The position numbers and the translations under genes are program-made. Below the pieces are notes generated by a model. That model saw only the letters and a program-made list of their open reading frames with translations, was not told the DNA's origin and did no database searches. From Aquatica leii (lineage: Eukaryota; Arthropoda; Insecta; Coleoptera; Lampyridae), in contig CM069436.1 in NCBI GenBank assembly GCA_035610365.1, forward strand, positions 88,537,912 through 88,601,911: a stretch of 64,000 bases of DNA, in the 5' to 3' direction. Positions 11,301 to 22,545 of the stretch are shown here, piece by piece (the stretch's first letter is position 1; each line of letters begins with the position of its first letter).

Positions 11301-12564
11301 AGTACATAAAGAGGACAGTCTTACGAAAAGCTTTGCTTGGTTATTACTTGAATAGTGACCTTGGTTTTAGGATTTTATGAAGTTGAATATTATCATTTAC
11401 TTTTTATTTAAATTAGGTATACACGAGTGAATGTGTTTAAATAAGATTAAGTGATTATTTTCTATCAAAAAAGGTATGCCACGTAATTATTTTCAGTACA
11501 GTTTGTTATTTTTTTATTCTTCAACGATGTCGTTTGTAGGTCATTGGAACACAATACGATTAAAGATTAATTACGTGGTAAATACAAATTTTTTTTTGGC
11601 TCATTATTTATTTGACACTTTGTATAACTTAAAAAAGTACTTTGGCTGTTACTTGTTTAAATAATCACACGTTTTTGCTTTTTTCTTGTCATTATTGATA
11701 ACACGCTATTATGTAAATACGTGTATGAAAAACAAAAACTGGTTTGTCTTGTAGAAAAACTGCAGAAATTGAACTGTGCGTGTTAGTGTAGACGTTTCCA
11801 TCTAAGAGCAGCAATTTTGTTTAATTTGAGTATGTTCATTTATACAACTTGCAATGTATTTTGGGTTACAGTTACAGTATGCTTTTATATTAAGCTTGTT
11901 TTGTCCAAGACAACCAACAAGAATAATAACTGTATGCAATTTTTTTACTAATCAATGAGTGCATTTCTGTTTGATTTATTAATCTACAGTCAAGAATTAA
12001 TCGTGTTATTGATCCTATTCTTCTATTGAGTTAAATCTAGCACGTAGTAAATAACTTATGTAAGTTCAACTTTACTCTTCTGTATTGTTAGTTGCCTGTA
12101 TAGGAAGCTGTGATTATTCTATAAATGCCGTTAATATTGAACTAAACGAAAACGGCATAGAAAATATTTGGTCTTTCTGTGTGGATTGTTTTGTGCTTCA
12201 AAATAAATCGGACGTCATACATTTCACTACTTATTCATCATGGTTATCTATAGTTAATTTCAAGATATTAATGAAAATCTAATTTTTGTTGTAATTATCT
12301 AATCATTATCTAATCTATCACGATTATAACCGAAATTATTGGTATAATTTTTCTAGTTATAACGTACAGTAGCTTGTCGCTAAATGGTGCGTTGTGTAAA
12401 AACTGCGCGAGTATGTTTTCATATTTTGACGAATTGAAACACCGATCCTATTATCGTAGTGCTTTTTTACTTGTCTTTTGAAAAATTCTGTACATGAAAA
12501 TATTCATAAACAATTTTTTTTCAGTGTTTTTTATGGATCAGCGAATTTTTATGATCAAAGCCAA
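11300..12564. other. Non-coding AT-rich stretch
   Basis: Only short chance frames (11476-11664, 12085-12282) without motifs. I see nothing else. Confidence 0.5.
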
Positions 12565-13315
12565 TATACTAAGTGACCTAGAAATCCCAACATCCAGTAA
12601 CAATTCGTTTATTTCAATAATATTATATTCATGTTTATTACGTTGCTGAGAAAAAGGAGTAATAGGTTGAACATCTATGGGCACCCATTGACACGTCTGA
12701 TGAATGAGATAATTAGTTTCTTCCTAGAGAATCTATGGGGTGGGGTAAATTTTGCAATCGCCTACCCATAATGTTCCAGACATGCTCAATTGTTCCAAGA
12801 TTTAAAGATCGTCGTGGTCAAGGTAACAAATCGATTAGCTTACGCTCAAAGTGGTTTAACGTAACTCTGGATGCATATGGCCGTTCATTGTCTTGTTGGA
12901 ACAATGGATTTTGAAGAGTTTTGAGGTAGGGCAAAATATTTATTTCCACCACGTCGTGAATGTAACCTTGGGCGGTCACGTTGCTTCTGATGAAGACCAA
13001 AGGTGACTTACTACTAAAGGCATGCCTTTCCACAGAAAATTGAGGATGACGCCTTTCACCACGTCGTGTTCTCACCCTTGCTTGAACATCATGCATACCT
13101 AAACAGAATTGCGATTTGTCGCTAAAGACTACCGTATTCTATTCCTGATCTCACTGAACTTGTTTGCTGCATCATTTCAGGCGATCATGTCGATGCTCAG
13201 AGGTGACCGCTAACACAAGATGAAGACGGTATGAATAGCTCAAATTCAAAATCTATTGTACAAAATATTATTGAAACAAAGGAATAATTACTGGGCGTTT
13301 TGATTTTTATGTCAC
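12565..13315 (-). mobile_element. Tc1-like DNA transposon, internally shortened
   Basis: The ends are imperfect inverted repeats: TATACTAAGTGACCTAGAAA at the left, and the reverse complement of TTTTTATGTCACTTAGTGTATA at the right. Both abut TA, as expected for Tc1/mariner insertion. The inside is a minus-strand transposase remnant. At about 750 bp it is roughly half the length of an intact Tc1 element, so it is non-autonomous. Confidence 0.75.
12818..13096 (-). pseudogene. Tc1-like transposase fragment
   Basis: The 92-codon frame contains the Tc1 hallmark block FQQDNERPYAS (normally QQDNARPHTA, carrying the second catalytic Asp), followed by IDLLP. Just upstream, out of frame, is an FSDKSQF-like trace of the first catalytic region. 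Just downstream a frame resembles EHVWNIMGRRL, around the third acidic residue. Several frame breaks make this a dead copy. Confidence 0.8.
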
Positions 13316-13599
13316 TTAGTGTATACCTTCATTCTGATTTGAACTTATATAATCGATTTATATCAATTATTGTGAAAAACAGATTTGATAATTAATCTAG
13401 CTATTGTTACTGTACTATTTTAAGTGTCATTAAGCATTCATCACTATACTGATCTGTAAATTGGGAATGTTTTGTTAGTTTGCTTGGAAAATATTAGCAA
13501 TTTTAATATGATGAATTATTTCGGTGATGGTTTGTAACACCAATTTTTATTCGTCTGTCTATCGTTACATAAATTAAGTTTTTGTTCTTTTTCTTTCCA

Positions 13600-14001
13600 C
13601 TTTTCAAAATTACTGTAATTAATTTTATAATTAAACTAACTAGCTATTTACAAGTAATTTATAACTAATTTTTGTAAACGTACTTAATTTTTAATTAAAC
13701 TAACTAATAAAATGTAACAACATTTAGCAAAAACAACTTACAAGTAATTTATATATGACTGCCACTAGATATCTATAAATGTTGTCGCATTTAGATTTAA
13801 TTTAAACTGGTATTTGTTTATGTAAAAAACACGTTCACTTACACGACGTTAAATTTATTTTTACTGACACACGCGTTAACAGACCGATTCTTCTCACTTC
13901 CGATTTTTTAATCGATTAACTTCAAACTTTCTTTGGACACTTTTTATATTTTTGTTTTAGCGACTTCGGTTTCAATAATTACCTCGAATTATCTTGGATG
14001 A
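13600..14001 (-). repeat. Diverged LTR of the macrodomain/CCCH gypsy family
   Basis: Blocks match the LTRs at 16318-16776 and 61734-62155: CTAACTAATAAAAT, a run like AAAAACAACTTACA followed by TAATTTA, and CACACGCGTTAACAGACCGATT against CACACGCGTGTTAACGATTT. It sits immediately 3' (minus strand) of a CCCH zinc-finger frame, the same arrangement as in the element at 56961-62155. Boundaries are approximate because both ends are worn. Confidence 0.5.
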
Positions 14002-14208
14002 TCAAGAAGCTTCTATGTTTTCTGACCCCTTTTTAAGACTGTTCTGTTCCAGAATAGGAAGTTGGACGCGGCACCGGTAGAAAGGTTCGTAGCGAAAACG
14101 GCAGCTCTCTTTATTTCGGCAACTTTTTTGAACATAAAAGTAGCAGTCAATTGACTTTTTAATATACGCATATGCATTTATAGAATTTTTGTGTTGCCAA
14201 CATCGCAA
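14002..14208 (-). pseudogene. CCCH zinc-finger fragment, second copy of the gypsy accessory ORF
   Basis: The 68-codon frame contains SIDCYFYVQKSCRNKESC followed by RFRYEPFYRCRV. This aligns residue for residue with the finger in the accessory ORF at 57234-57832 (C-x7-C-x5-C-x3-H). Here the last metal ligand, His, has become Tyr, so the finger is probably dead. The macrodomain part is absent; upstream sequence belongs to another repeat. Confidence 0.7.
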
Positions 14209-14242
14209 ACGTCAATATTCGTTTGTCAGTGTAGTTACGTAA

Positions 14243-15909
14243 CAGAGCTGGGCAAGTTACTTTGTAAAAGTAGTTAACTACTAACTAAAGTTACTACTTT
14301 TTAAAAGTAGTGTAAGTTACTAACTACTAACTACCGTAAATCGAAAAGTAGTTAGATTACTAACTACTCAACAGTTGTATTCTAAAATATAAGTTTTTTT
14401 TTCAACTACTTGTAGAAAAAGGAGTTTTGAGACGATTTATGTTATACCACTTTTAGTCATATAAACATAAGTACCTATAGACACTGAATTATTATTACAT
14501 TAAAGAAGACAAAGTAAATCAATCACGCTCACACGAAAACAGTAAAATAATTTTTTGTGCTGCCAACATTGCAAACGTCAATATTCGTTCGTTAGTGTAG
14601 TTACGTAATGAACGAAAAAAGCTCTAGGGTGGCAAAATGAAAACTAGGAATCCACATAAAAGTAAGTGTTCAAAGTCGATTAATATATTAGAATGAGTAT
14701 GCGACAGGTGGAAAAATCATTTTAAAAATCTTGAAATTCAGTTAAAATTGAAGAAAAACGATGTTAAAGTTAATGTCAAATCTGACAGATTTAGTAATAA
14801 ATGTAGTACCAACTCATTATATTTCTGTTGATTTTTTTTTTCAAAAAAGAATGTAATTTTATGAAAGGCAACACAAAAAATAATGTACATTACTCTCGTC
14901 GAAAGAATCATAGCATAACTCACTCACATGCAACGCTCGGCCGTGCGGCCTCGCGTCGCATTAACGTTCGTTATGCTATTTCTTACTTTCGACTCTTGTT
15001 ACGTAAACTACTATTAACGTAACTACTATTATTTTATTATCATGTATATCTATTTTATTAGAAATTCTCAAAAAAAAATTAATAAAATAAGTCTAAACCT
15101 AAAAACAGAACTTAAAAGTAATAAACGTATTGTGGTATTTAATATTCATTTCCTTTTCATAAAAGTAACTTTTCAAAAAGAGCATCAGCCAATGCATTTC
15201 TTTTGAGCGAATTTATGAGTGAAAAACGAAAATAATCGCTCGACAGCAGCTGATGGTAAAGATAAAATTGTACTATATCTAATGAACATTTTTTTAATAA
15301 TAATCTCAAATAGATATATGAATTCTGTTATCTTCCAGGTGTTTTAACAATTCCAGTTCTATTATTCTGCTTTTGTGAGCATGTTCATTCTCAGTATCAG
15401 AAGAAATGTGTAACTTTTTAGACAAAGCAGGTTCATCAATATTAAAAAACTTTTGTTGAAGTAATACTTTGTTTACGTTTAGATTAGAGGCATTTAACAT
15501 TTCAAAACAAATTAGGTTTACTGCATTTATACAATGTTTTTGAATAATCTTTAAATCGATGTTTACTTCTGCGTTACTGTTCATTACTTGAAGGACACGT
15601 TTTAACCTGCGAAACTGCAATGCAAGCTGATAATTGTAGCCATTGTATGTAATTGAAACCGCTAATAAAGTAGTTTAATTACTAGTAAAGTAGTTAAGCT
15701 ATTAATAAAGTAGTTTAACTATTTTTGTAGTTAAAATAGGGTAGCTAACTACTTTTTAAATACGATTACACGAAAAAAGTAATTTATTCCAACTACAGTT
15801 ACATTATTAAATTAAAGTAACTTGAATATATAGAATACAACTATCGTCAACAATAAAGTAGTTAGATTAGTAGCTTAACTACTTTGTAGTTAACTACTGC
15901 CCAGCTCTG
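14243..15909 (-). mobile_element. hAT-type DNA transposon with 8-bp target duplication
   Basis: Terminal inverted repeats start CAGAGCTGGGCA at the left and end TGCCCAGCTCTG at the right. Behind them are many subterminal copies of AGTAGTTAACTAC-like sequence. The flanks are the 8-bp duplication TTACGTAA (14235-14242 and 15910-15917), as expected for hAT. Inside, on the minus strand, are transposase remnants, including the C-terminal dimerisation signature at about 15180-15275. At 1667 bp it is shorter than usual autonomous elements and carries an insertion of repeat X. Confidence 0.85.
15180..15620 (-). pseudogene. hAT transposase C-terminal remnant
   Basis: A 104-codon frame (15306-15620) holds Leu/Asn-rich transposase-like sequence with no motif I can name. 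Immediately downstream, in another frame near 15275-15180, is LPSAAVERLFSFFTHKFAQK, which matches the hAT dimerisation domain (the ERLFS-type core). The next stop falls inside the domain. The copy is inactive. Confidence 0.65.
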
Positions 15910-16317
15910 TTACGTAATGGAAAAAAAAGCTCTAGGCGGCAAAAAAAATTATTATATTAGAACGAGTATTCGAAAAGTTATTAAAAAAATCTTAAAATTT
16001 AGTAATAAATGTAGTACCAACATTATATTTCTGGTGATTTAAAAAAAAATTTTAAAGATTAATTTTGCATAAGGCAACACAATAAATAATGTACGTTACT
16101 TTCGTCGAAAGTTACAGTTTGTCTTGTGACGCGGCAACACCCGAAAATCAGTGCTACATTAATTGAAAATCACTTAAATCAAAATCTTGTTTATGTTATC
16201 CAATCGCATTGACATACCAATCATGAAACCAAAATTTCGCGTTTTGATTAACTTTTGGGGACATCGCGATTTCTGCTGCTACAAAATAATCTCCACAGTA
16301 TTAAAATTAAAAAATAT

Positions 16318-16776
16318 TGTTGCGAATTTTTATTATTAACTAGTTTATTTAAACGATTAAAACTACGTTTACTTATTCTAGAAATATGTACACATTTAAA
16401 TTAACCGAACTAATAAAATCTAATAATAAAAACACTTACACTATAATTTATGTATAACCGTTGTATAACACTATCACTAACACGAGATAAGATAACGTCT
16501 TCGGATATCACACTTGTTTACACTAATTATCACGTTCACGATTAGTCTCGATTTATTTATGTAGACACACGCGTGTTAACGATTTATTTCCACTTGATAA
16601 TCTTCTTAACACATTCGCATTCCAGCAATAATTGACCTACGATCTGTCTCGTCGCTATATAAAGACATACGGAAATCCTTCTCGATCGTTCTTCACTTTT
16701 CGCTATAACTTCTAGAAAATAGATAACAGCCTTCTAGAAGGCTCTTGCGTTTGCAAGTAATTTCTTGAACGTTTCA
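16318..16776 (-). mobile_element. Solo LTR of the macrodomain/CCCH gypsy family, ATAT target duplication
   Basis: The 459-bp unit begins TGTTGCGAATTTTTATT and ends AACGTTTCA. It matches the LTR at 61734-62155 through blocks such as ATATGTACACATTTAAATTA, AAAAACACTTACACTA and the terminal CTTGAACGTTTCA (there CTCGAACGTTTCA). The flanks are ATAT at 16314-16317 and 16777-16780. With no internal sequence, it is best explained by LTR-LTR recombination. The minus orientation is assigned from the full-length copy. Confidence 0.8.
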
Positions 16777-17740
16777 ATATATTCAAAATTGGTTTGGTAA
16801 CTTCACAACATATGTATACTATATTAAGAGACGGATGACAAATTCAGTGTTTTCCCAACGTGGCAAATTGAGATGTTATAAATGATTGTCACATTATTTA
16901 AAACGGCATAAAGACAAACGTAACATTAAATTTAGTGTTATGTGAGTCTTGTATACAGAAATTTGGAGAAAAATGCAGTATGACCGACCTCACAAAATAT
17001 TCAAATGAATTTGAAGAAGAAAATTTGAAATAAAATTGCCTCAATTTATTGTTACATACATTTTTGTGTCAAATGAATTTTTTTTTAATTTACAATTAAT
17101 GTGCAAAATTAGTAAGTGATTTTATTTCTGTTACAGCGAGGAACGGAACTTATCACATAATTTTACATTGATTAGATTATTTAAAGTTAATTTATACATA
17201 TATGCGATTCTGCAGCGTTCGTAGTATTTTAAGACAGTTTATTGCTTTTTCCTCAATTTTCTATTAATAGTTGGAATTATTGCGGTATACCAACGATTTT
17301 AAAATGGCGGCTTGGATTCTGTAAGAGGTTATTGTAGTAGTAACGATCTAAGAGTAACGATTTTGTAATACATTGATCTTTTAATTTTTTGAATCAAAAT
17401 TAGTAAGTTTAATAAAAACTGTGTACTTCTTGTTTCCGTACTTGCTTGTTAGTGATTGCATGTAGACAAGTTACTTACTTTATTTATTTATAATACAATG
17501 AGAAAGTGTATTACTATTAATGTGATTTGGTTTATTACTAACCTTTTGTGTTGGTTTTGTATTTTTTTACATTGATATTTTAGTTCTTAAAATAACACGT
17601 AATTATGTGCTTGCATATTAATCCATATACACAATACACCCTTGTGAAAATTTTTATTTAAAAAAAACAATTGATTTTGTAGTTTTTGTTTTGAACATCT
17701 AAAAACTAAATTTTAATTGAAACAGTTTTTAATGTTAATT
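16777..17740. other. Non-coding AT-rich stretch
   Basis: No gene or recognised repeat. The frame at 17717-17899 on the plus strand is the shadow of the minus-strand peptide described next. Confidence 0.4.
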
Positions 17741-18118
17741 TTCATTATATGTTATCCTTCTTTGGATTCGTACAATTTTGATATTATTTTCGAATTCGGT
17801 TTCAAAATCTGTATTCGTTTCTCAAGCAACTTAACTTTATCTTTAAGAAAATCGTTTTGTTTTTCCACGCGCACAACTAACCCATCGATATTGATTTGAT
17901 TTTTACTCCAGCTTTCTGATTCTTTAATAACTAATTCGGCAGATGGTGACTTAATCGAAATAATTTTTTGCTTCTATGTCCAATTAGGCTTGTTCGAGTT
18001 CCTTCAGTTTTAAATGTGGATTTTCAATTAATGTTATCTTTCTTTGGATTCTTACAATTTTGACATTATTTTCAAATTCATTTGATTGATTTTTGAATAA
18101 AAAGGCATTGTTCATGTT
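17740..18118 (-). pseudogene. Unrecognised coiled-coil reading frame, partly duplicated
   Basis: On the minus strand, about 70 codons are open without an ATG (about 17966 down to 17742). They read like a charged heptad-type helix (ENQ/K-rich, with RVEKQNDFLKDKVKLLEKRI). Upstream, in another frame, an ATG at about 18117 starts a 43-codon frame containing FENNVKIVRIQRKIT. A near copy, FENNIKIVRIQRRIT, is encoded about 280 bp away at 17742-17800 in an alternative frame. This suggests a duplicated, frame-broken gag- or ORF1-like gene, but I cannot name a family. Confidence 0.35.
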
Positions 18119-19194
18119 GTAATATACACTGCGTTCCATATAAGAGGCCACTAAAGGGATTTCTGAAACCGTAAGATATAGAGTTTCGGTTAAATGGGAA
18201 AAAAGTTCGGCATTTCAGAGTTTAGTAAAATGATATTTTTAAACTGACAAAAATTTGGTTTCATATTTGTAAACCTAATAATTTTAGCGAGGGTTGTTGT
18301 GAGTGTTTTTTTGTCTCACGATAAGTTCACAACGGTTACATGGAATAAAAAATATTTTCGATCTAATTTTGTACAGTGTCGTAATTGAATCCATGAAATC
18401 GAAAAAAAATACATAAACTAATTTTTACAATAACTGTGCAATTGGTAGCGATAGTTATTTGTATCTCTACTGAGTGAGGTGCCAAGCGAAAGGAAGAAAA
18501 GGAAACTTATTATAATACAATACATAGTTTAATCGTAACAAAAGTTGATTGGCCCAATTTTCTCATCACGCTTTAACTAGGTTCTAAGCCACGCTTTATT
18601 GATGCTGATTTTATTTTCTCAAAACATGGAAAATGCTTTTGTCATCGCATGGCAAAGAACAAATATTTGAATGGTACTGTTTGTTCTTTCACATATAGCG
18701 TTTAGAATTTCTCGAAATTTTTTTTGCAAATGATTTATTAAAGTTTGGATCTTGAATAATCTTATCTGATTTCTCGTTTTACAAATGAAATGAATCTTGG
18801 ATTTTTTTATTTTTTATTTATCTCTGCTTATAACTTTTGAACCATTATGACAATTTATTTTTTTCAATTTCAAGTGTGTTTTTGACTACTTAAAAATTGC
18901 TTTTGTACACGTAAAGTAAAACTCTGTGGGAAAACCAAGGAGTAGTAAAACTTTAACTAAAAACATTGTTGTATTGCGTAAATATTTGATCGGTTTACAA
19001 TCTTAGAAAAAATGTCTAACGTATCTAGAAGAATTTATTTTTTATAATCACTCATTCAATTTTTTAAATTGTTTTGATCTAAATATATATAAACTGATAG
19101 GTGAAAAAAAATAATGAACAACGAAGACTTTTACTCTTCGGCTTTTGGCTTAGGTTGTACCAACTATTTCTTTTTTTTTTACTTCTTGTGATTG
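18119..19194. other. Non-coding AT-rich stretch
   Basis: Nothing recognisable beyond low-complexity A/T runs. Confidence 0.45.
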
Positions 19195-19620
19195 CAACGG
19201 AATGAGGAATGGAAGCGAGTAGTTTTTAGTGACGAATCTCGATTCTATTTATGGGTTCATGATAGTCGTAGAATGGCCAGAACGACGTGCCAGAGAAAGT
19301 AGCAACCTGCATTTTTTTGTAGAACGACATACGGGTCTTACTCAAAGTGTGATGGGTTGGAGAGCTATGTGCTATGAAAGTCGATTGTTCTAGTAATTAT
19401 TCGAGGAACGTTAATGAAACTGTTTACATCAATAACGTGCCACAACTAGTGTTAGCAACTAAAAAATTCCATTTTTCAGCAAGATGATGCCCGGTTACAT
19501 ACCTTAAGTTTACTTTAACGTTTTGGAAAATGCTAATGTTGATCGTCTTTCATGGCTTTTTCGTTTACCAGACTTATCATGAATGGAACACGTATGGCAT
19601 AGGATGCAGGATCAATAATT
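19195..19620 (+). pseudogene. Tc1-like transposase remnant
   Basis: The plus strand, in shifting frames, shows EWKRVVFSDESRFYLW (the first catalytic Asp region of Tc1), then IFQQDDARLHTL (second catalytic region), then a trace resembling MEHVWH near 19575-19595. Several stops and frame changes separate these blocks. No terminal repeats were identified. It is a different lineage from the 12.8-kb copy, to judge by the residues. Confidence 0.75.
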
Positions 19621-20499
19621 TACAACCACCCCCAAACAGTGTAGAGTTCAACAACCAATTTTAGAAGCTTGGTTCGTTTTAAGGCACTTATCGTGGTTTA
19701 GTAGAAAATCTCTTAAAGAGGTAAATATTGATTTAGCGTTTTTGCTTTCTTCGGCAGCGGAGACCCTTGGTGTGTTTATTGTTTGGATTAATCTTTGGTT
19801 CGTTGAACTCAGGTTTTGTTGAAGTTTATGAAACGGCATAAACGAAGGAACGAATTTTAATGGTGTTGAATCAGCTCTGTTTTGATTTCGGTTGATATTA
19901 AGCCTTTATAATGAAACTATTTTATCACTGCTCTCAAATAAGTTTTTTCTATTGATTACAAAATTACACGAGACGTTGACTCAAAAACAGACTAATTGAC
20001 AGATCGGTCTGTGCTGTCATATTTAACTTATTCTACAAAATGGCAATGAAGATTTTTCCGAAATTGCACCATCTGTGTTAGTTCACGTAGTTACTAAACC
20101 ATCCTCGTATTATTTGAACGATGCCAAATATTTATCTGTAACTTTAATTTAAAAAAATATTTAATTCTAATTATAAGAGTTTTGTGGCTTTTGACCTTAG
20201 ACATTAAAGTATCAAGTAGACTAAAAACAGAGAAAACGTGCTGTTTTAATCATGCAAATTTAATATTTGGGTGATTTTTAATAAACATAATTATTGAATT
20301 ACTTGGTCTAATCATACACACAGCACAAAATAAACACTGCGCATACTGTAACAACTTATTTAATTTCAATTTACTAATAATACAGATAAAATCATTATCA
20401 GGTTGATAATTATTTTGTGTTACTCATTCCATTTTATTATTGAAAAAAGGTTCCGTCGTTGTTCACTTCTAACATCTAAACTACCCATATGGTGGGTAT
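19621..20499. other. Intergenic region 5' of the rhomboid gene
   Basis: No gene recognised. The proximal part should hold the rhomboid promoter and 5' UTR. A small palindromic CCCATATGGTGGG-like stretch lies at about 20485-20497, just before the start codon. Confidence 0.4.
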
Positions 20500-21413
20500 A
20501 TGATGCCAAATGGGGATCAAAAAGCAACGCCAAATTCTACCATTATCGAAGATAACTGTTTAATTCCACAACCTCAAATAAAAAATGCTAAAACCGCATC
20601 TTGGCGTTGTAAGTATCCACCACCATATTTTATGTTAACGGTCAGCATTTTTGAAGTAAGTAAAAAGTACTTTATGGTAAATTATTGTTATTACTCTTAA
20701 GTTTTCTAGCTGTTAATCTTTGGTGTTGCAACTAAAGAAAATATTCAATCTCTTCGATTTGATCCTAATAAGCAAAAAGAAATATGGCGTTTTGTTACTT
20801 ACATGTTGTTGCACAATAATATTTTTCATATTCTTTTGAATGTTGTTATGCAATGTTTATTTGCGGTTATTTTGGAAAAGAATCAAGGAAGTGTAAGAGT
20901 TGGAATATTGTATTTTGGCAGTGGAGTGGTTGGTGCAATAACGGCAAGTTGTCTTAGACCTGATTTAGTCGTGGGCGCATCCGCTGGTGTTTATGCACTT
21001 CTGATTTCTCACCTATCTCACATTGCTTTGGTACGTACAATACAATGGAAAACAATTAATTATAAATCTTATTTTAGAATTACAATTCTACCAAGTATAA
21101 AATTTGGAATTTTGTGGTTGTGGTCATTATTGTAGTGTCAGATATTACGTATTATTTTGTTCATTCGCGTTACAAAGTTAATTTAATCATATCAGAAGGG
21201 GCACATGTTGGTGGAGCTGTTTCTGGTTTTCTCCTTGGTTTTATTTTGTATAAAAGTGATGATAAGGAGTCAAAAACTAGAAACAAAGTTATGTGTTGGT
21301 TCGCACTTATTTTATTTACAATTTCGATTATAACACTTTTAATCGTTAATTTACAAATTCAAACATGTACTCCTGAACATATGATTAAAGTTAAATATGT
21401 CTACATTTGTTAA
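20500..21413 (+). CDS. Rhomboid-type intramembrane serine protease
   Basis: Three exons join in frame: 20500-20655, 20710-21030 and 21078-21413, with phase-0 introns of 54 and 47 bp (GTAAGT..CTAG and GTACGT..TTAG). The product is about 270 residues. The N-terminus is cytosolic (PPPYFML leads into the first helix). Then come the rhomboid L1 signature IWRFVTYMLLH, the catalytic serine in GASAGVYALL (exon 2, about residue 145) and the catalytic histidine in GAHVGGAVSGFLLG (exon 3). Five to seven hydrophobic segments fit the fold. Insect family members cleave membrane-tethered EGF-receptor ligands in the secretory pathway. GASAG replaces the commoner GASGG of Rhomboid-1, so orthology to a specific paralogue is unsettled. 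I chose the ATG at 20500 because no earlier in-frame exon is evident; an upstream exon cannot be excluded. Confidence 0.88.
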
Positions 21414-22330
21414 TATCGTAATTGTATTTTAGAAATCTCAGATTTTCTCATAACCGTCCTAAATGTTTGTGATTGTGGGTTGTACTTGCATTTTTACTTG
21501 TTTTAAAATATACGTATATGACAGTAGTTACACACAGATTTGATTATATAGTACATATTAAGAAACTTTTGTAAATAGTATTTTTTTAAATAATCTTTTT
21601 AAACTCTGTTTTTATACAATCTTTAAAATATGTAATTGTTATACTGTTTTTGATCTAAGAGGTTTTATACGTTTCTTTTGAAATAAATTTTATATTAGAA
21701 AACATTTTTTGGTTTTGGGTATTCTTTTTTTGTAATTAAAATTACGTATTTTTCACATACTTAACACTATATCTTACCAGCTCCTCGTATGGTAATTCTG
21801 TCCGAAATAAATAATGATATATTTAGCTCACAGAAGTAAAAAAACTCGTTTGTGAGCTATAGAACAAAATAAAGAACAAAATGTTTAATGTTAGTCTATA
21901 TATTTTAGAAGTATTTAAGAATGTTTAATATCTACTAATTCTTGAACGTGTTGTTTTGGTAGGTTTTGTCTCCATATTAGACTTTTGTTTTAAAAATACA
22001 AATTATTTGTTTGTTTATATATGGTGAAAGAGAGGAATATATACACGGAGATCGAGATAACCGTAAAACTCGTGAACGAAACCATGTTTTGAACAAACCT
22101 CATTCGGTACCGAATCAGTCAGATATACGCGAAGGAGATACATGAACTTTAACACTATTCAACATAATAATAAATAAACTTATAAAAAACATCAAAGCAA
22201 CCGGCATAGACTAAAAACGTAGTAAGAGTGAAGTTAAAATTATATTTTTGGTGCACATAAGTGATTTGGCTATGGGTCGAGTGTTCGTTTAAAAGAATGA
22301 GTTTGAGGTTCCACACTTGGTCAGATGTAC
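21414..22330. other. 3' flank of the rhomboid gene; no further gene
   Basis: A canonical AATAAA lies at about 21681-21687 (GAAATAAATTT) and may end the rhomboid transcript. The rest is AT-rich without motifs. Confidence 0.4.
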
Positions 22331-22334
22331 GACT

Positions 22335-22545
22335 AAACATTTTAACCTACTATAAACGAGGAAGGTACTTTGCCTGGAACTGAAATAGTTTTTGCTCAAC
22401 TGTCAAGGCCTATGTGATTTTACAAAATCAAAAGTACACTAAAAATATGTTTCAAACCTAATTACAAAAGGTCCACATAAAATTTAAAAATGTTTAGTTC
22501 CGCACATCTCTTCTAACATCAATCCTGGGACACGCTGTATAGTGC
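22335..22545. repeat. Dispersed repeat related to 43690-43806
   Basis: The left end is the reverse complement of an AACTATTTC..CAGG..AAAGTA..CTCGTTTA.AGTAGGTTA block also seen at about 43705-43765. The right end, AATCCTGGGACACGCTGTATA, recurs in direct sense at about 43783-43802. It looks like an inverted-repeat non-autonomous DNA element with no coding content. Confidence 0.5.

Larger units (their letters stand above)
14190..16130. repeat. Repeat X, split by the hAT element; second copy inside it at about 14556-15010
   Basis: The flanks of the hAT element (14190-14242 and 15910 to about 16130) form one interrupted copy. Shared blocks with the internal copy include GCAAACGTCAATATTCGTT, AGTGTAGTTACGTAA, AAAAAAGCTCTAGG, TTTAGTAATAAATGTAGTACCAAC and AATAATGTAC followed by CGTCGAAAG. 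The internal copy has a stem near 14896-14995 (TCGAAAGAATCATAGCATAAC facing GTTATGCTATTTCTTACTTTCGA). No coding capacity is visible; it looks like a MITE. Confidence 0.6.
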
